Program-made: the position numbers and the translations under genes
Shown: piece by piece, positions 17,033 to 26,796 of the stretch
How positions within the stretch are numbered: position 1 is the first letter of the stretch
Layout of the letters: each line of letters starts with the position of its first letter
Source: Desulfomonile sp963700305
Lineage (GTDB): Bacteria; Desulfobacterota; Desulfomonilia; Desulfomonilales; Desulfomonilaceae
Assembly (NCBI GenBank): GCA_963700305.1
Contig: CAVOXB010000019.1
Span: forward strand, 135,992 to 199,991
Direction of reading: 5' to 3'
Length of the DNA: 64,000 nucleotides
The notes under the pieces: model-generated
The model's input: only the letters and a program-made list of their open reading frames with translations
Told to the model about the DNA's origin: nothing
Databases searched by the model: none

Positions 17033-18376
17033 ATGAACTACGACGTGCCTTTTTGGAACCCCTATCTGGAAACCCTCCCCAGAGAAAAGCTCGATGAGCT
17101 GAGGCTGAAGAGATTCCGTAGGATTTTCAGTTGGGCGTATGAGCGGTCAAAGTTTCATCGCAGCCTCTACAAAAACGCTGGAATTGAACCTGGCGATATT
17201 AGATCGCTCGAGGACGTGGCCAAAGTCCCCAAAGTAGAGAAATCCATGATGCGTGACGTGCAGCGCAAGGATCCGTTTCCTTATGGTGATGCCCTTTGTG
17301 TACCTCTGGATGAAGTCACGGAATTCAGACAAACCAGCGGAACCACCGGCCAGCCTGTTTATCAGGCTGATACATGGCAGGACTGGGAATGGTGGGCCGA
17401 ATGCTGGGCCACCTTGCTGTGGGCTCAGGGTTATCGACCTCACGATAGGGTCTTCCTTCCGTTCGGGTACAATGTATTTGTCGCGTTCTGGGCCGGCCAT
17501 TATGCCTGCGAGAAAATCGGATGCGAAACCGTTCCTGGGGGAGTGCTCGACACAAAGGCGAGAATTCTGAAAATGCAAGAGATAAAGGCCACAGCCATGA
17601 TGTGCACTCCTACGTATGTGTTGGGCATGGCAGACACGGCATTGAGCAAACTGTCATTGGATCCCGCTTCCGACCTCGGGGTGAGAAGAATAACGTGTGC
17701 GGGCGAGCCCGGAGCACTTATACCTGCAACAAAGAAGCGGATGGAACAAGCCTGGAACGCAAAGGTTTTCGATCACGCGGGTGCTACTGAAATCGGCGCA
17801 TGGGGATTCGAATGCGCGGACCAGCCGGGAGGTTTGCACATCAATGAAGCCATGTTCGTTGCCCAAATCGAAGACATAGATACGGGCGAGCTCATCACGG
17901 AACCCGGTAAGCCCGGCAAACTTGTGATCACTGCTCTGGATCGAATTGCACAGCCGTGTATACGGTTCGACTCAAAGGACATTGTGGAATTTGGTGCAGA
18001 TAAATGCTCGTGCGGGCGCACGTATCGTCTCTTGCCCGGAGGCGTGATAGGTCGCGCGGATGACATCACCAAAGTGAAAGGAGTCTTGCTTGCGCCTTCG
18101 GCCATCGAAGACGTGGTACGGTCGATTCCTGGTCTTGGGAACGATTATGAGGTAGTGGTGGAAAAGAAAGGCGATGTAGACCACATATTGCTTAAAGTGG
18201 AGCTCGCTGAAGGAACTGACCTCCCCAAGAAAGAAATTGAGGCGCACCTTTCCACTGAATTGAGAGTCAAGACCAACCTTGGATACGAAATCGAAATCCA
18301 CCCTTACGCCTCACTGCAGCGCTTCGAGGTGAAAGCCAGGCGATTCAAGGACCTCAGAAAACATGGAGCAGCATGA
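17033..18376 (+). CDS. Phenylacetate-CoA ligase-family (PaaK-like) adenylate-forming enzyme
   Basis: 447 residues of the ANL superfamily, PaaK branch. Signatures: the P-loop-like TSGTTGQPVYQ at about 103, the YXDT-type region with HAGATEIGAWGFEC at about 247, IRFDSKDIVEF at about 310, a CSCGRTYRLL zinc-type knuckle, and GRADDITKVKGVLLAPSAIE at about 345. It activates a carboxylic acid (aromatic or other) with ATP and CoA. The substrate cannot be read off; it differs clearly from the paralogue at 43395-44693. AGGAG lies 8 bases before the ATG. Its stop overlaps the start of a 58-residue gene, so the two are probably translated together. Confidence 0.85.
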   Translation: MNYDVPFWNPYLETLPREKLDELRLKRFRRIFSWAYERSKFHRSLYKNAGIEPGDIRSLEDVAKVPKVEKSMMRDVQRKDPFPYGDALCVPLDEVTEFRQTSGTTGQPVYQADTWQDWEWWAECWATLLWAQGYRPHDRVFLPFGYNVFVAFWAGHYACEKIGCETVPGGVLDTKARILKMQEIKATAMMCTPTYVLGMADTALSKLSLDPASDLGVRRITCAGEPGALIPATKKRMEQAWNAKVFDHAGATEIGAWGFECADQPGGLHINEAMFVAQIEDIDTGELITEPGKPGKLVITALDRIAQPCIRFDSKDIVEFGADKCSCGRTYRLLPGGVIGRADDITKVKGVLLAPSAIEDVVRSIPGLGNDYEVVVEKKGDVDHILLKVELAEGTDLPKKEIEAHLSTELRVKTNLGYEIEIHPYASLQRFEVKARRFKDLRKHGAA

Positions 18377-18549
18377 TGAAAGAACAAATCGACCCGAAAC
18401 AATTTGCGCTGATTGTCGAAGATCTTTCCCGCATGGCTCAGGTCTTGTATGATAAATCAGAGGATTGGCCCGCGCTCAACAGGAACACGAAGCGAATCCT
18501 GGCCTCAGTGGAGATGCTGAGAATTAATTTGGGAATGGATCTTGATTGA
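18373..18549 (+). CDS. Small conserved-looking partner ORF (58 residues)
   Basis: A 58-residue acidic, helical protein (MMKEQIDPKQFALIVEDLSR, ending INLGMDLD). Its ATG overlaps the TGA of the CoA ligase as ATGATGA, and GGAGCAGC precedes it, giving a proper ribosome site for either of two adjacent ATGs (18373, 18376). No cysteine, signal or membrane segment is present. The tight coupling suggests a subunit or regulator of the ligase; no family is recognised. Confidence 0.6.
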   Translation: MMKEQIDPKQFALIVEDLSRMAQVLYDKSEDWPALNRNTKRILASVEMLRINLGMDLD

Positions 18550-18586
18550 TCGATGCCCCAACTTATAAAGGGGAACAAGCCAGGCA

Positions 18587-19725
18587 ATGAAAAAAATCAT
18601 CTACCTGGACTACAACGGGACTACTCCTCATGATCCCGAAGTAATCGAGGAAATGAGGCTGTTTCTCGAAGAAGAGTTCGGCAATCCTTCCAGCTCTCAC
18701 TGGTACGGTATAGCGCCGAAGCGCTGCCTTGCCCAAGCTCGCAAGCAGGTTGCGGGACTCCTCAACTGCCAGCCTGATGAAATCATCTTCACCAGTGGCG
18801 GCACGGAGTCCAACAATCATGCCATAATTGGCATTGCGTACGCTTACAGGAGTAAAGGGAATCACATCATTACGGGAAAGGTCGAACATCCCGCAGTCCT
18901 AGAAGTATGCCGTTTTCTTGAGACTCAGGGATTTGAGGTTACGTACCTGGATGTTGACGAATTCGGAATAGTTTCAGCCGAAAGCGTGAAAAAGGCAATT
19001 AGGCCGCAGACTGTGCTGATTACAATCATGCACGCAAATAATGAGGTCGGTACGATTCAACCTGTGGAAGAAATTGCGGCCCTGGCGCGAGACAGAGGAA
19101 TATTCATGCACACGGACGCGGCGCAATCCATAGGTAAATTGCCGACGGATGTGCGGGCCATGAAGGTTGATCTTTTGTCCGTGGCAGGCCACAAGCTTTA
19201 TGCTCCAAAAGGAATTGGCGCACTCTACGTCAGATCTGGAATTCAGCTCCGGAAATTCATGTTTGGTGCGGGTCAGGAAATGGGCAAGAGAGCCGGGACC
19301 TGAAAACATGCTCGAAATAGTGGGGCTCGGCAAAGCTTGCGAAGTAGCACAGCGGGATCTAGCCAAGAATATAAATCACATGAGAAAAATGAGAGACATG
19401 CTGCATGCGGGTCTCAAAGCCGGCCTAAACGAACTGCGACTCAATGGACACCCGGAAAAGCGGCTCCCCAACACGCTGAACCTTTCTTTTCACAATTTGG
19501 AGGCAAACCGTATCCTGGAAGAGATCGGACTGGACATCGCGGCGTCAGCAGGCGCTGCTTGCCATTCGGACGAAATAAAGATATCGCATGTTTGAGGCGA
19601 TGAGCGTTCCGGTGGACTGGGCAAAAGGAACTCTGAGGTTCACGACGGGCAGAATGAACACCGAAACTGAGATCAACCGGGCAGTTGAATTGATTACAGA
19701 TGCAGTCACGCGACTGTCCGCATGA
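18587..19725 (+). CDS. nifS: Cysteine desulfurase (NifS/IscS family), two frameshifts
   Basis: About 380 residues after joining three frames. A PLP enzyme that removes sulfur from cysteine for Fe-S clusters or other thio-cofactors. Seen: YLDYNGTTPHDPEV at the N-terminus, TSGGTESNNHAI, HANNEVGTIQPVEEI, HTDAAQSIGKLP, the PLP lysine in VAGHKLYAPKG, and the catalytic-loop Cys in AGAACHSDE. The first frame ends at 19303 just after GAGQEMGKRAGT. The next begins ENMLEIVGLGKA, and one extra T near 19296 explains this. A second break near 19590 (TTT run) leads to the usual C-terminus GTLRFTTGRMNTETEI, stop at 19723-19725. It lies 37 bases after the small ORF, so it may belong to the CoA-ligase transcript. 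Confidence 0.85.
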
Positions 19726-19742
19726 ATGCGGAGTAAGGCAAC

Positions 19743-19851
19743 TTGTGGAGCAGGCTTTCCAGCCTGCCATTATTGGCATCTTTGTGGGGCGGGCTGGAAA
19801 GCCCGCCTCACAAGATAAGAGTTTTCCTCGTTCCGAGGCTCTGCCTCCCCT
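19743..19851. repeat. Palindromic repeats, family A copy 2 with adjacent family B fragment
   Basis: The first half is the family A unit (AGCAGGCTTTCCAGCCTGCC and GGGCTGGAAAGCCCGCC as imperfect complements). It is followed by CGTTCCGAGGCTCTGCCTCC of family B. The arms have diverged with compensating changes that keep each hairpin. Confidence 0.8.
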
Positions 19852-19927
19852 AATGTACTGAAATGAAGCCTTCTTCCAGAGGGACGGGTGACATGAATTC
19901 CCAGGAGAACGGGAAGAATTAGCGTCG

Positions 19928-22245
19928 ATGACGGAATCCCACCAAAAATCACGATTTCTTATAGGGGGCAAATCCATAGCGGTTTTTGCCGCGTTGTCTA
20001 TGCTCGCTGCTGTAACCGTCTATTTTGTGTTGCCGGACTACCGCAATGCCATAGAGGAGCAACGCGTTAAAGCCGGCATAGTTGTCGCCGATCGGAACGA
20101 CCGCATTTTACGGCTGATTCCGGATTCCAGGGATAGGTTCAGCGTATGGCATGAAATCGGAAAGACTCCGGAGTCCTTGAAGCTCTGCGTTATGGCTGCG
20201 GAGGACAAAAGATTCCCGTATCACCCGGGATTCGATCCCATTGCGGTTGTGAGGGCCATCTGGACGAACCTAGACAGAGGAAAAACAGTATCGGGTGCAT
20301 CCACAATTACCCAGCAGGTGGTCAGGCTGATTCAGCCCCGCAAGAGAACACTTCGCTCGAAAATCATCGAGTTCTTTTCCGCTATCAAGATGGAACTGCA
20401 GCTCTCAAAGGATCAAATTCTCGAGCTTCACCTGAACCTGAGTCCTATGGGCAGGAATGTCCAAGGGGTAGGGCTGGCAGCCAGAAAATATTTCGGCAAA
20501 GACGTGCAGTCCATAAATCTGGCTGAATGCGCAGTGTTGGCTGTGCTTCCCCGCTCCCCGTCAAGGTTCGATCCCCGCAAAGAGCAGGGGAAAAAGCAAC
20601 TTCTTGACGAAAAGGACCGCCTATTGGCGCGAATGGTTCAATTCGGGTGGATGTCTCGAGAAAGATTAGCTTTCATGCTTGGCGATTCTGTGCGGTTTTC
20701 CGAGAGACCAATACCCTTGGAAGCGCCGCACCTGGTTGACATGGTGCTCCGGCTGGAACCATCCAGAAGAGGAGTGATCAAGACAACTGCAGATCTAAAC
20801 CTTCAGCGGTCTGTAGAGCAAATCCTGCGTTCGCACCGCGTTCGATTGGCAGAATTGGGAATCGAGCAGGCCGGAGCGGTGGTTGCTTCCGCAGGGAGCT
20901 CAGAAGTCCTTGCACTGGTCGGTTCTTTCAGCTACGCAGAGCCAGAACCAGGGATTCAATAATGCCGTGACAGCAAATCGCGGTGCCGGGTCCACTCTGA
21001 AGCCGCTTTTGTACGCTCTTTCATTGGAAAAAGGCATGATGCCGTCGTCCGAGATACCGGACACGTTCAGGAGTTATCGAACGCCACACGGGGATTATTT
21101 ACCTTACAATGCCGATCGTCGGTGGTACGGCCCGGTGAACATGCGCTCCGCACTGGGCAATTCTCTCAATATACCAGCCGTGCAGATCATCCGGTCAATA
21201 GGAGTAAACGAATTCTACGAGTTTTTGGATCGTTTGGAAATGATCGGGCCGGATGCTATGAAGGCGGAGAATTACGGATTGGGCCTGGCCATCGGAAATA
21301 TCGAAGTGAGTCTGTTCCGGCTTGTCCAAGCGTATGCCGCTTTTGCACGCGGAGGCACATTCAAGCCTCTAAGCATGGTCTATGGTCAGAGTTTCTTATG
21401 AAACGAGAATGTTTTCTAAAGAAACCGCTTTCTTGCTTACAAATATGCTTTCTGATCCCGCAGCTAGACTGCTGACCTTCGGAAATCCGGACTATCTTGA
21501 TTTCAAGTTTCCAGTGGCAATTAAGACGGGGACCAGCAGCAAGTACCGGGATTGCTGGATAATCGCATTTACCTCCAGGCACGTAATCGGCCTTTGGGGC
21601 GGGAACTTCGGTGGAAGGCCCACGTTAGGCGGTACAGGAAGCGCTTTGGGGCCTATTCTAAAGAATATAGTGAATCATTTATATGCAGCTCAGGAACCCG
21701 AAGAATTCAAAAGACCACAGGGAATAATTGAAAAGACCGTGTGCTGGATGTCCGGCAAGGTAGCGACCGCCAAATGCCCGTATACAACAAGCGAGCTTGT
21801 TCCGTCTCAGATTGCGGAGCAACCCCTCTGTGATTTGCCGCATGACAATGATCGTCACTATCTCGGACCCGCATACGCGCAATGGCTGAACCGAAGAGAA
21901 TCGGAGCAAGGTACTGGGCGCTTTCGACTGATGAATCCAAACGTGAGGTCAGCGGGGCGTGTCGGAGTTGTCGGTCGCGGGGTCGGGAGAACTAATGGCA
22001 TCGAAATAGTAAATCCGCATAATTTCAATAGATTCATAATGTCGCGACATAATTCCAGACGAGTGCTGTTTCGCGCGGTACCCAATTCCGTAGTGGACTA
22101 CGTGTTGTGGCTCATGGATGGAGCTGAAATCGCTCGCACTCCTCCCCCGTATGAGTTTTACTGGGACATGGTTCGGGGAACTCACACCGTATTCGCCGTC
22201 ACTCCAAACAAGGATGCAGCTCAGATAACGATCCACGTTGAATAG
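19928..22245 (+). CDS. pbpC: Penicillin-binding protein 1C (bifunctional peptidoglycan synthase), two frameshifts
   Basis: About 770 residues over three frames. It has an N-terminal membrane anchor (VFAALSMLAAVTVYFVLP) and then a family 51 glycosyltransferase domain (AAEDKRFPYHPGFDP and GASTITQQVVRLIQP). The transpeptidase domain follows, with the active-site STLK in GAGSTLKPLLYA, the NSLN motif (ALGNSLNIPAV) and IKTGTSS. The last 90 residues match the C-terminal domain typical of PBP1C. It polymerises and cross-links murein outside the inner membrane. Frame breaks lie near 20945 (CCAGGGATTC) and near 21380 (an ATGGTC/ATGGTC duplication). All catalytic motifs are intact, so I treat the breaks as likely sequence errors. 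The usual partner alpha-2-macroglobulin gene is not adjacent. Confidence 0.85.
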
Positions 22246-22458
22246 ACGGCTGCCTCGTCTTTGACCGATTTCAATCAATGGCAAAAAAATTCGCGAGGAC
22301 GAGGCCTGAAAGTGATATTCTATGAATGTGTAAGTTCGTATCAAGCTTTCTCAACCATTAGCGGAGAATTGAAAATTGGCCCTTATTGATTGACATCAGA
22401 GGCAGATCCGGGAATTGTTCCATGTCAGCCCTCAACGACTTTGCGAAAGGGGATTACA

Positions 22459-22776
22459 ATGGCGGTAAAGGTCTTGATCACACGGAAATTCAAGAAGACC
22501 GGCATCAAGGACGCATACAAGTTTCTTATGGAGTTGCGATCCCTTGTGACCGTACGACCTGGTTACGTCTCCGGGGAGACTCTTTTCTGCGCCGATGATC
22601 CTCACAAGGTCCTGGTCGTCAGCACCTGGGTAAACAGGAAACGATGGAAAGAATGGCGCACCAGTGAAAAGCGCAAAGATTATACGAAGAAAATAGAGCC
22701 ATTACTGGAAGAGCCTGAGAATTACGAGGTCTTCATCGCTGGAGAAAAAGAGCCCGAATGGATTGATATGGCTTGA
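22459..22776 (+). CDS. Antibiotic biosynthesis monooxygenase (ABM)-fold protein
   Basis: 105 residues with the ABM dimeric alpha/beta-barrel pattern: KVLITRKFKK, LRSLVTVRPGYVSGETL, VLVVSTWVNRKRWKEW. Members act as small monooxygenases or heme-degrading-type proteins, and many are uncharacterised. The ATG at 22459 follows AAAGGGGAT. The gene stands between PBP1C and a convergent sugar kinase, with no informative neighbour. The function is not specified by the sequence. Confidence 0.7.
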   Translation: MAVKVLITRKFKKTGIKDAYKFLMELRSLVTVRPGYVSGETLFCADDPHKVLVVSTWVNRKRWKEWRTSEKRKDYTKKIEPLLEEPENYEVFIAGEKEPEWIDMA

Positions 22777-22844
22777 TGCGAATGGCTCTGTTGCACTGAA
22801 TAACATCTAGAGTCGTCTGGACGTGTTCGACCGCACAAGGTGAG

Positions 22845-23834
22845 TCACATGTCGTCTGATATGTAGATGACCTTGCTGCCCTGAGGTTCAAATGTGAAAG
22901 GAAGCTCTTTAAGATCTGGCAGAGCTTCTCTGATTCTGTCATGATTCTGTTTCTCCACATAAAAGAGTAGAAACCCGCCACCGCCCGCGCCGAGCAGTTT
23001 GCCGCCGATGGCTCCTGCCTTGCGGGCTTTTTCGTAATATTCATTAATGGAATCGTTGCTGATCGTGTCTACTAACGTACGTTTCTGGCGCCAAGCCTCG
23101 TGGAGAATCTCACCGAATTGATTCAAAGAGAGGCCGCTCTGCAAAACCCTTAACGTATTGCCACACATTTCTTTCATTTTGGTAAGCACTTCCATTTTCG
23201 ATGATGTTACGGATTGTTGGACTTTCAATATGTCACCAGCGCGGCGCGTCAATCCTGTGTAGAACATGAGCAGATTTTCCTGCAATGCCATCTTGGTTGC
23301 ATGCGTGCAGACTACAGGGTCTACGAATACTGATTCATCTGGATTAAAGCGGATATGACATAAGCCACCGTAAGCCGCTATGTATTGGTCCTGTTTTCCG
23401 ATTGGGTCCTTTAGGCGTCCAATTTCTATTTCGCAGGCTTCCTCTGCCAATTGGCCCGCGGAAACGTATTCCCCCCTGTAAGTGTGCAGGGCATGCAGGA
23501 GGCCTACCGCATAGGCGCTGGAAGATCCCAGCCCAGTACCGGCCGGTATATCGGCCATGGAGGTAATCTCTACTCGGTCCACCACTCCGGTGAGCTTCAT
23601 CGCTTCTCTGATAATTGGATGATTAATATCATTCACGGAGTCCACGAGTTCAGTCTGGGAATATTTGATTAGTATTCTGTTGGGGAAATAGGGGGAAAGC
23701 CGGTTGATAGTTATGTACACGTATTTATTAATGCTGGTGCTGACAACCGCCCCTTGCCGTTGCAGATAATAAGAGGGAAGATCGGTGCCCCCCCCGCAGA
23801 AGCTGACCCTGAGCGGAGTCCTAGTGATGATCAT
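22845..23834 (-). CDS. GHMP-family sugar kinase, heptose-7-phosphate kinase-like (HddA type)
   Basis: 329 residues. The N-terminus TRTPLRVSFCGGGTDLPSYY is the signature of D-glycero-D-manno-heptose-7-phosphate kinases and related fucokinase-like GHMP kinases. The ATP loop is PAGTGLGSSSAYAVGLL, and the C-terminal motif is GAIGGKLLGAGGGGFLLFY. It phosphorylates a sugar at the anomeric position as a step to a nucleotide-activated heptose for surface polysaccharide. It fits the polysaccharide locus 3 kb downstream, though it is on the other strand. No other heptose genes (gmhA, gmhB, hddC) are in the window. Length is normal and the gene intact. Confidence 0.82.
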   Translation of the reverse strand: MIITRTPLRVSFCGGGTDLPSYYLQRQGAVVSTSINKYVYITINRLSPYFPNRILIKYSQTELVDSVNDINHPIIREAMKLTGVVDRVEITSMADIPAGTGLGSSSAYAVGLLHALHTYRGEYVSAGQLAEEACEIEIGRLKDPIGKQDQYIAAYGGLCHIRFNPDESVFVDPVVCTHATKMALQENLLMFYTGLTRRAGDILKVQQSVTSSKMEVLTKMKEMCGNTLRVLQSGLSLNQFGEILHEAWRQKRTLVDTISNDSINEYYEKARKAGAIGGKLLGAGGGGFLLFYVEKQNHDRIREALPDLKELPFTFEPQGSKVIYISDDM

Positions 23835-24616
23835 AGTGCACCTTTGTTGGAAAAGGAAATTTCAGAAAAAGGCATGTGTGAGCTTCAAGTCGGTGGACTT
23901 AAATACAGACGGCAGTAAAATCGGTAATATATGCCCCGTCCCGGAAGGCCGCCCACCGGAAAAGTTACTCCCGGGACGGGGTATACTCAACCCTCCATTC
24001 ACGCAAAACAAGAAAGAAATCAAAAATCCGGAGTGCGGTGACGCCGAGCATAGGAAACTGCGCTGCACTAGTCAAGGTTTTTTGTCACTATCAGCTGCAG
24101 GAGCCGCCATTTCGGATAATTATCACCCTCCCCATTCCTCCCATAGACGCTAAAATAACGCTGTCGAGATGACGGAGTGAACAGCCTTGAGAACGCAGCG
24201 ACGTGGCGAAACATAGTATTAGTAGCGGCCGGCGTCCCTGCCGGCCATCGTAGGCAAAGGAGCACCCGAATTCTCACGAAAACTTCATCTGTGTAGCGGT
24301 GGTAGACTTCCTCAATTGCGATCGGATGAATGCCACCATTCTGGCCGGCAGGGACGCCAGCCGCCACTATAGAGACCCCAGAGGGCCCTATTTTAACGCC
24401 CACGTCCCTTCGCCCATCCGTCGAGAGGGAGGGGATTTCGAAAACCTGCTCCCCTGGCAGGAGAGGGTAGGGAGAGGGGGATCTTCACGATTGACGTTAT
24501 CTTCTTAACGCCAATGCCGCGGAAGTCGACATCCACAGCTAAGGCAAACACATGCGCGTCTGGATGCCGACTTCCGTCGGGATGACGGATTCAGCAGTTG
24601 CAACTGCTCATAGAGC
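23835..24616. other. Intergenic region with long inverted repeat and repeat fragments
   Basis: 782 bases without a gene. A degenerate GC-rich inverted repeat spans about 24221-24370: GCGGCCGGCGTCCCTGCCGG at the left, GGCCGGCAGGGACGCCAGCC at the right, and about 100 bases between. To the right are a CCCTCTCC-type direct run (24420-24480) and a GACTTCCGTCGGGATGACGG hairpin (24560-24600, family D-like). An inverted pair also lies near 23936-23982 (CCCCGTCCCGGAAGG and ACTCCCGGGACGGGG). No promoter is obvious. Confidence 0.6.
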
Positions 24617-25183
24617 TTATTGATTGGTATCCGTCCGGCCGTTTTTTTCCAATTCTTCGAGGTAATGCTCGTACCTGATTCCCAATCTGCGAGCTGCTCG
24701 TTTGCAACGCCTGGCCTGGATCCTGTATGTAACCATGTACCCCAGAGTACCGAACACCACGGAAAGCATCACCGCGGATACGCACCACCTCAACAGGATC
24801 TCATAGCCCAGTGTTCCGAACGCGGACAAGGCTTCCCAAAAATGGGTCTTGTCCACGAGTGGGCTCACCAGGCCCTCAAATTTGTCAAATTCCAGAATCA
24901 CGGGATCGCTTAGGATCAGCGACCCCATATAATAATAACCATAATAAACAGGAATCGCGTTCAACGGATTCGTGACGAAAGTAAATGCAAACGCGATCCC
25001 AAGGTGAAAGCGAGAAACCATCCTGAGCAGGCCAAGTGCGATGAGATGCGTACCTACGGGCGCAAGGAATCCCACAACAAAACCGAACGCCACGCCTCTG
25101 GCGTCAAACCCGGGGGAATTCTTTGAAGATACCAAAGGCTCCAATACGTTTTGGTAAAAAGATGACTTTATCCGATTCATCAA
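24617..25183 (-). CDS. DUF2062 membrane protein
   Basis: 188 residues. It has the DUF2062 pattern: an early basic helix, GVAFGFVVGFLAPVGTHLIA, then FVTNPLNAIPVYYGYYYMG, a loop, and a last membrane helix (LLRWCVSAVMLSVVFGTLGYMV), with a basic cytoplasmic tail. DUF2062 domains occur alone or fused to polysaccharide enzymes and are thought to be membrane proteins of envelope metabolism; the exact role is unknown. It starts with ATGATG after a short upstream frame (25180-25389) that I do not accept as a gene. Confidence 0.75.
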   Translation of the reverse strand: MMNRIKSSFYQNVLEPLVSSKNSPGFDARGVAFGFVVGFLAPVGTHLIALGLLRMVSRFHLGIAFAFTFVTNPLNAIPVYYGYYYMGSLILSDPVILEFDKFEGLVSPLVDKTHFWEALSAFGTLGYEILLRWCVSAVMLSVVFGTLGYMVTYRIQARRCKRAARRLGIRYEHYLEELEKNGRTDTNQ

Positions 25184-25692
25184 ACCGGGTTTCCGGGCTC
25201 CGAAATTCGAGGCGATTCATTGTTTGAATCTGCTTCGATTTCAACATCTTTTTGAGAAACTAATTGGTCAGATTTCCTACCCATGTTGCTCCAGAATTCT
25301 AAACACTTGAAGCATTTAAGCTTTGCAATAGACAGTGTGAACACTGGACCAGGGTACGGACTGTCCGCGTCAAGAAACAGTCCAGACAAGGCTTGGCCAC
25401 AAAATTTGTTCCATGACTTTCACTCATTGCCGGGCATGCCTGAGCCGTGATAATTAGTATGGGTTGTCTCGATCCCCTGACCGTAGAAGGGATACGCGTA
25501 TGTAAAGTACCAACAGCCACGGTCACGACGTAGATACGCGGTCGATTTGAGAGAAAACCACTGCTGCGAGTCGCACGTCAGACAAGCATCATGGAGCCGT
25601 GGGGCAATAGCGTGGGCTGCTCAACAAAAAATCCCGCATGAGAGCCTGCAGGGATCCTGGGTTATCAAACGAGAAGTTGGAAGGAATCAATC
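25184..25692. other. Intergenic region upstream of tatC
   Basis: 509 bases. Short open frames here have no recognisable content or ribosome sites. GGAAGGA at 25679-25685 is the ribosome site of tatC. No clear repeat of the families seen elsewhere, and no terminator. Confidence 0.45.
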
Positions 25693-26460
25693 TTGACTGA
25701 AGATGAAGCACGAATGGGTTTTCTTGAACATCTCGACGAGCTGCGCAAACGTTTGATTCGAGGAGTGATCGTAATCCTTATCACATCGGGGGTCTGCATT
25801 GCCTTCAGCGAAAGGCTCTTCGGACTGCTGTCGGCACCCCTCATAGCTCAACTTCCTGCAGGTGTTCGCCCTGTTTCAATTACTTTGCAGGCCCCTTTTT
25901 TCGTTTATCTGAAGTTGTCTTTCATCGCGGGTTTTTTTATAGCGTTGCCTTACGTGCTGTACGAGTTGTGGCGGTTTATTCATCCGGGATTGCACAAACA
26001 CGAGAAGCGAATGGCGGTTCCATTCATCATCATTGCAACAGCTCTGTTTTACGCTGGCGGTGCTTTCGCATATTTCCTGGTATTCCCAGCTGCCTTCAAG
26101 TTCTTTCTTAGTTTCATGACAACCGACATCCAGCCCATGATCGACATAAAGGAATACGTGTCGCTCGTAACGCTTCTGATGCTTGCGTTTGCCGCGATCT
26201 TCGAGACACCTATCGTGATAGTTTTCCTTGGGCTTTTGGGCATCTTTGACAGCGCTCTCTTGAAAAGGGGCCGCAGGTATTTCATTGTACTTGCCTTTGT
26301 CATCGCTGCCATACTTACCCCCACTCCGGATGTGGTAAATCAAACGCTGATGGCTGTGCCGCTGCTGCTATTCTATGAGGTGGGGATCTGGGCTCTGGCC
26401 TTTTTCGAGAGGAAAAGAGAGCGTGAACTCGCCAGAGAAGCTTCTGAAGAAGGAGAGTAA
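25693..26460 (+). CDS. tatC: Sec-independent translocase subunit TatC
   Basis: 255 residues with six membrane helices in the TatC layout. The N-terminal signature GFLEHLDELRKRLIRG contains the FxxHLxELRxR motif that binds twin-arginine signals. Later segments include IAGFFIALPYVLYELWRFI with the conserved PGL (HPGLHKHEK), the helix with FAFAAIFETPIV-like sequence (LAFAAIFETPIVIVF) and TPTPDVVNQ with the MAVPLLLFYEVGI end. It starts with TTG, preceded by GGAAGGA. TatC is the receptor of the Tat system, which here would export at least the Tat-tagged subunit of the redox complex at 2673. A TatB-like gene is 13 kb away at 39710. Confidence 0.93.
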   Translation: MTEDEARMGFLEHLDELRKRLIRGVIVILITSGVCIAFSERLFGLLSAPLIAQLPAGVRPVSITLQAPFFVYLKLSFIAGFFIALPYVLYELWRFIHPGLHKHEKRMAVPFIIIATALFYAGGAFAYFLVFPAAFKFFLSFMTTDIQPMIDIKEYVSLVTLLMLAFAAIFETPIVIVFLGLLGIFDSALLKRGRRYFIVLAFVIAAILTPTPDVVNQTLMAVPLLLFYEVGIWALAFFERKRERELAREASEEGE

Positions 26461-26550
26461 GAAAGGCGTGAATGTTAAATTGGTTTTCGCATGATTGGGC
26501 TGACCCTTGACAATGGGTATATTTGCTCGCACAATTCGGTATCAAAAGCG

Positions 26551-26606
26551 CCACGGAGGCGGAGCCTTCGGGCACGCATTCCCAGGCTGGAGCCTGGGAA
26601 CGAGAA
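26551..26606. repeat. Dispersed palindromic repeat, family B copy 2
   Basis: GGAGGCGGAGCCTTCGGG followed by ATTCCCAGGC-TGGA-GCCTGGGAAC, in inverse orientation to the copy at 7542-7670 and similar to 63242-63372. It lies in the 336-base gap between tatC and the polysaccharide export genes. Confidence 0.75.
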
Positions 26607-26796
26607 TAGCTGAATTCATCCGTCATAGCGTTCCGTGTGAAGAGTATGTAAGCTTATGATCTCTTTGAGATAACTCCCGGCACAGACTCCTCGTTGGAAC
26701 GCAATCGGGTATGAGGGCTCGTGCATTGCTGCGAGTCCGTTGTTTTTTGAGGACTGCTCTCAAAAGACCATATAGAACGCAAATGGAGCTCTTATT

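Noticed and set aside
22253..22305. Possible terminator after pbpC (GCCTCGTC ... GACGAGGC)
   Set aside because: The loop is about 37 bases and no T-run follows, so intrinsic termination is not supported.
25180..25389. 69-codon open frame just upstream of the DUF2062 gene
   Set aside because: No ribosome site or domain; the overlap with the DUF2062 start codon alone is weak support.
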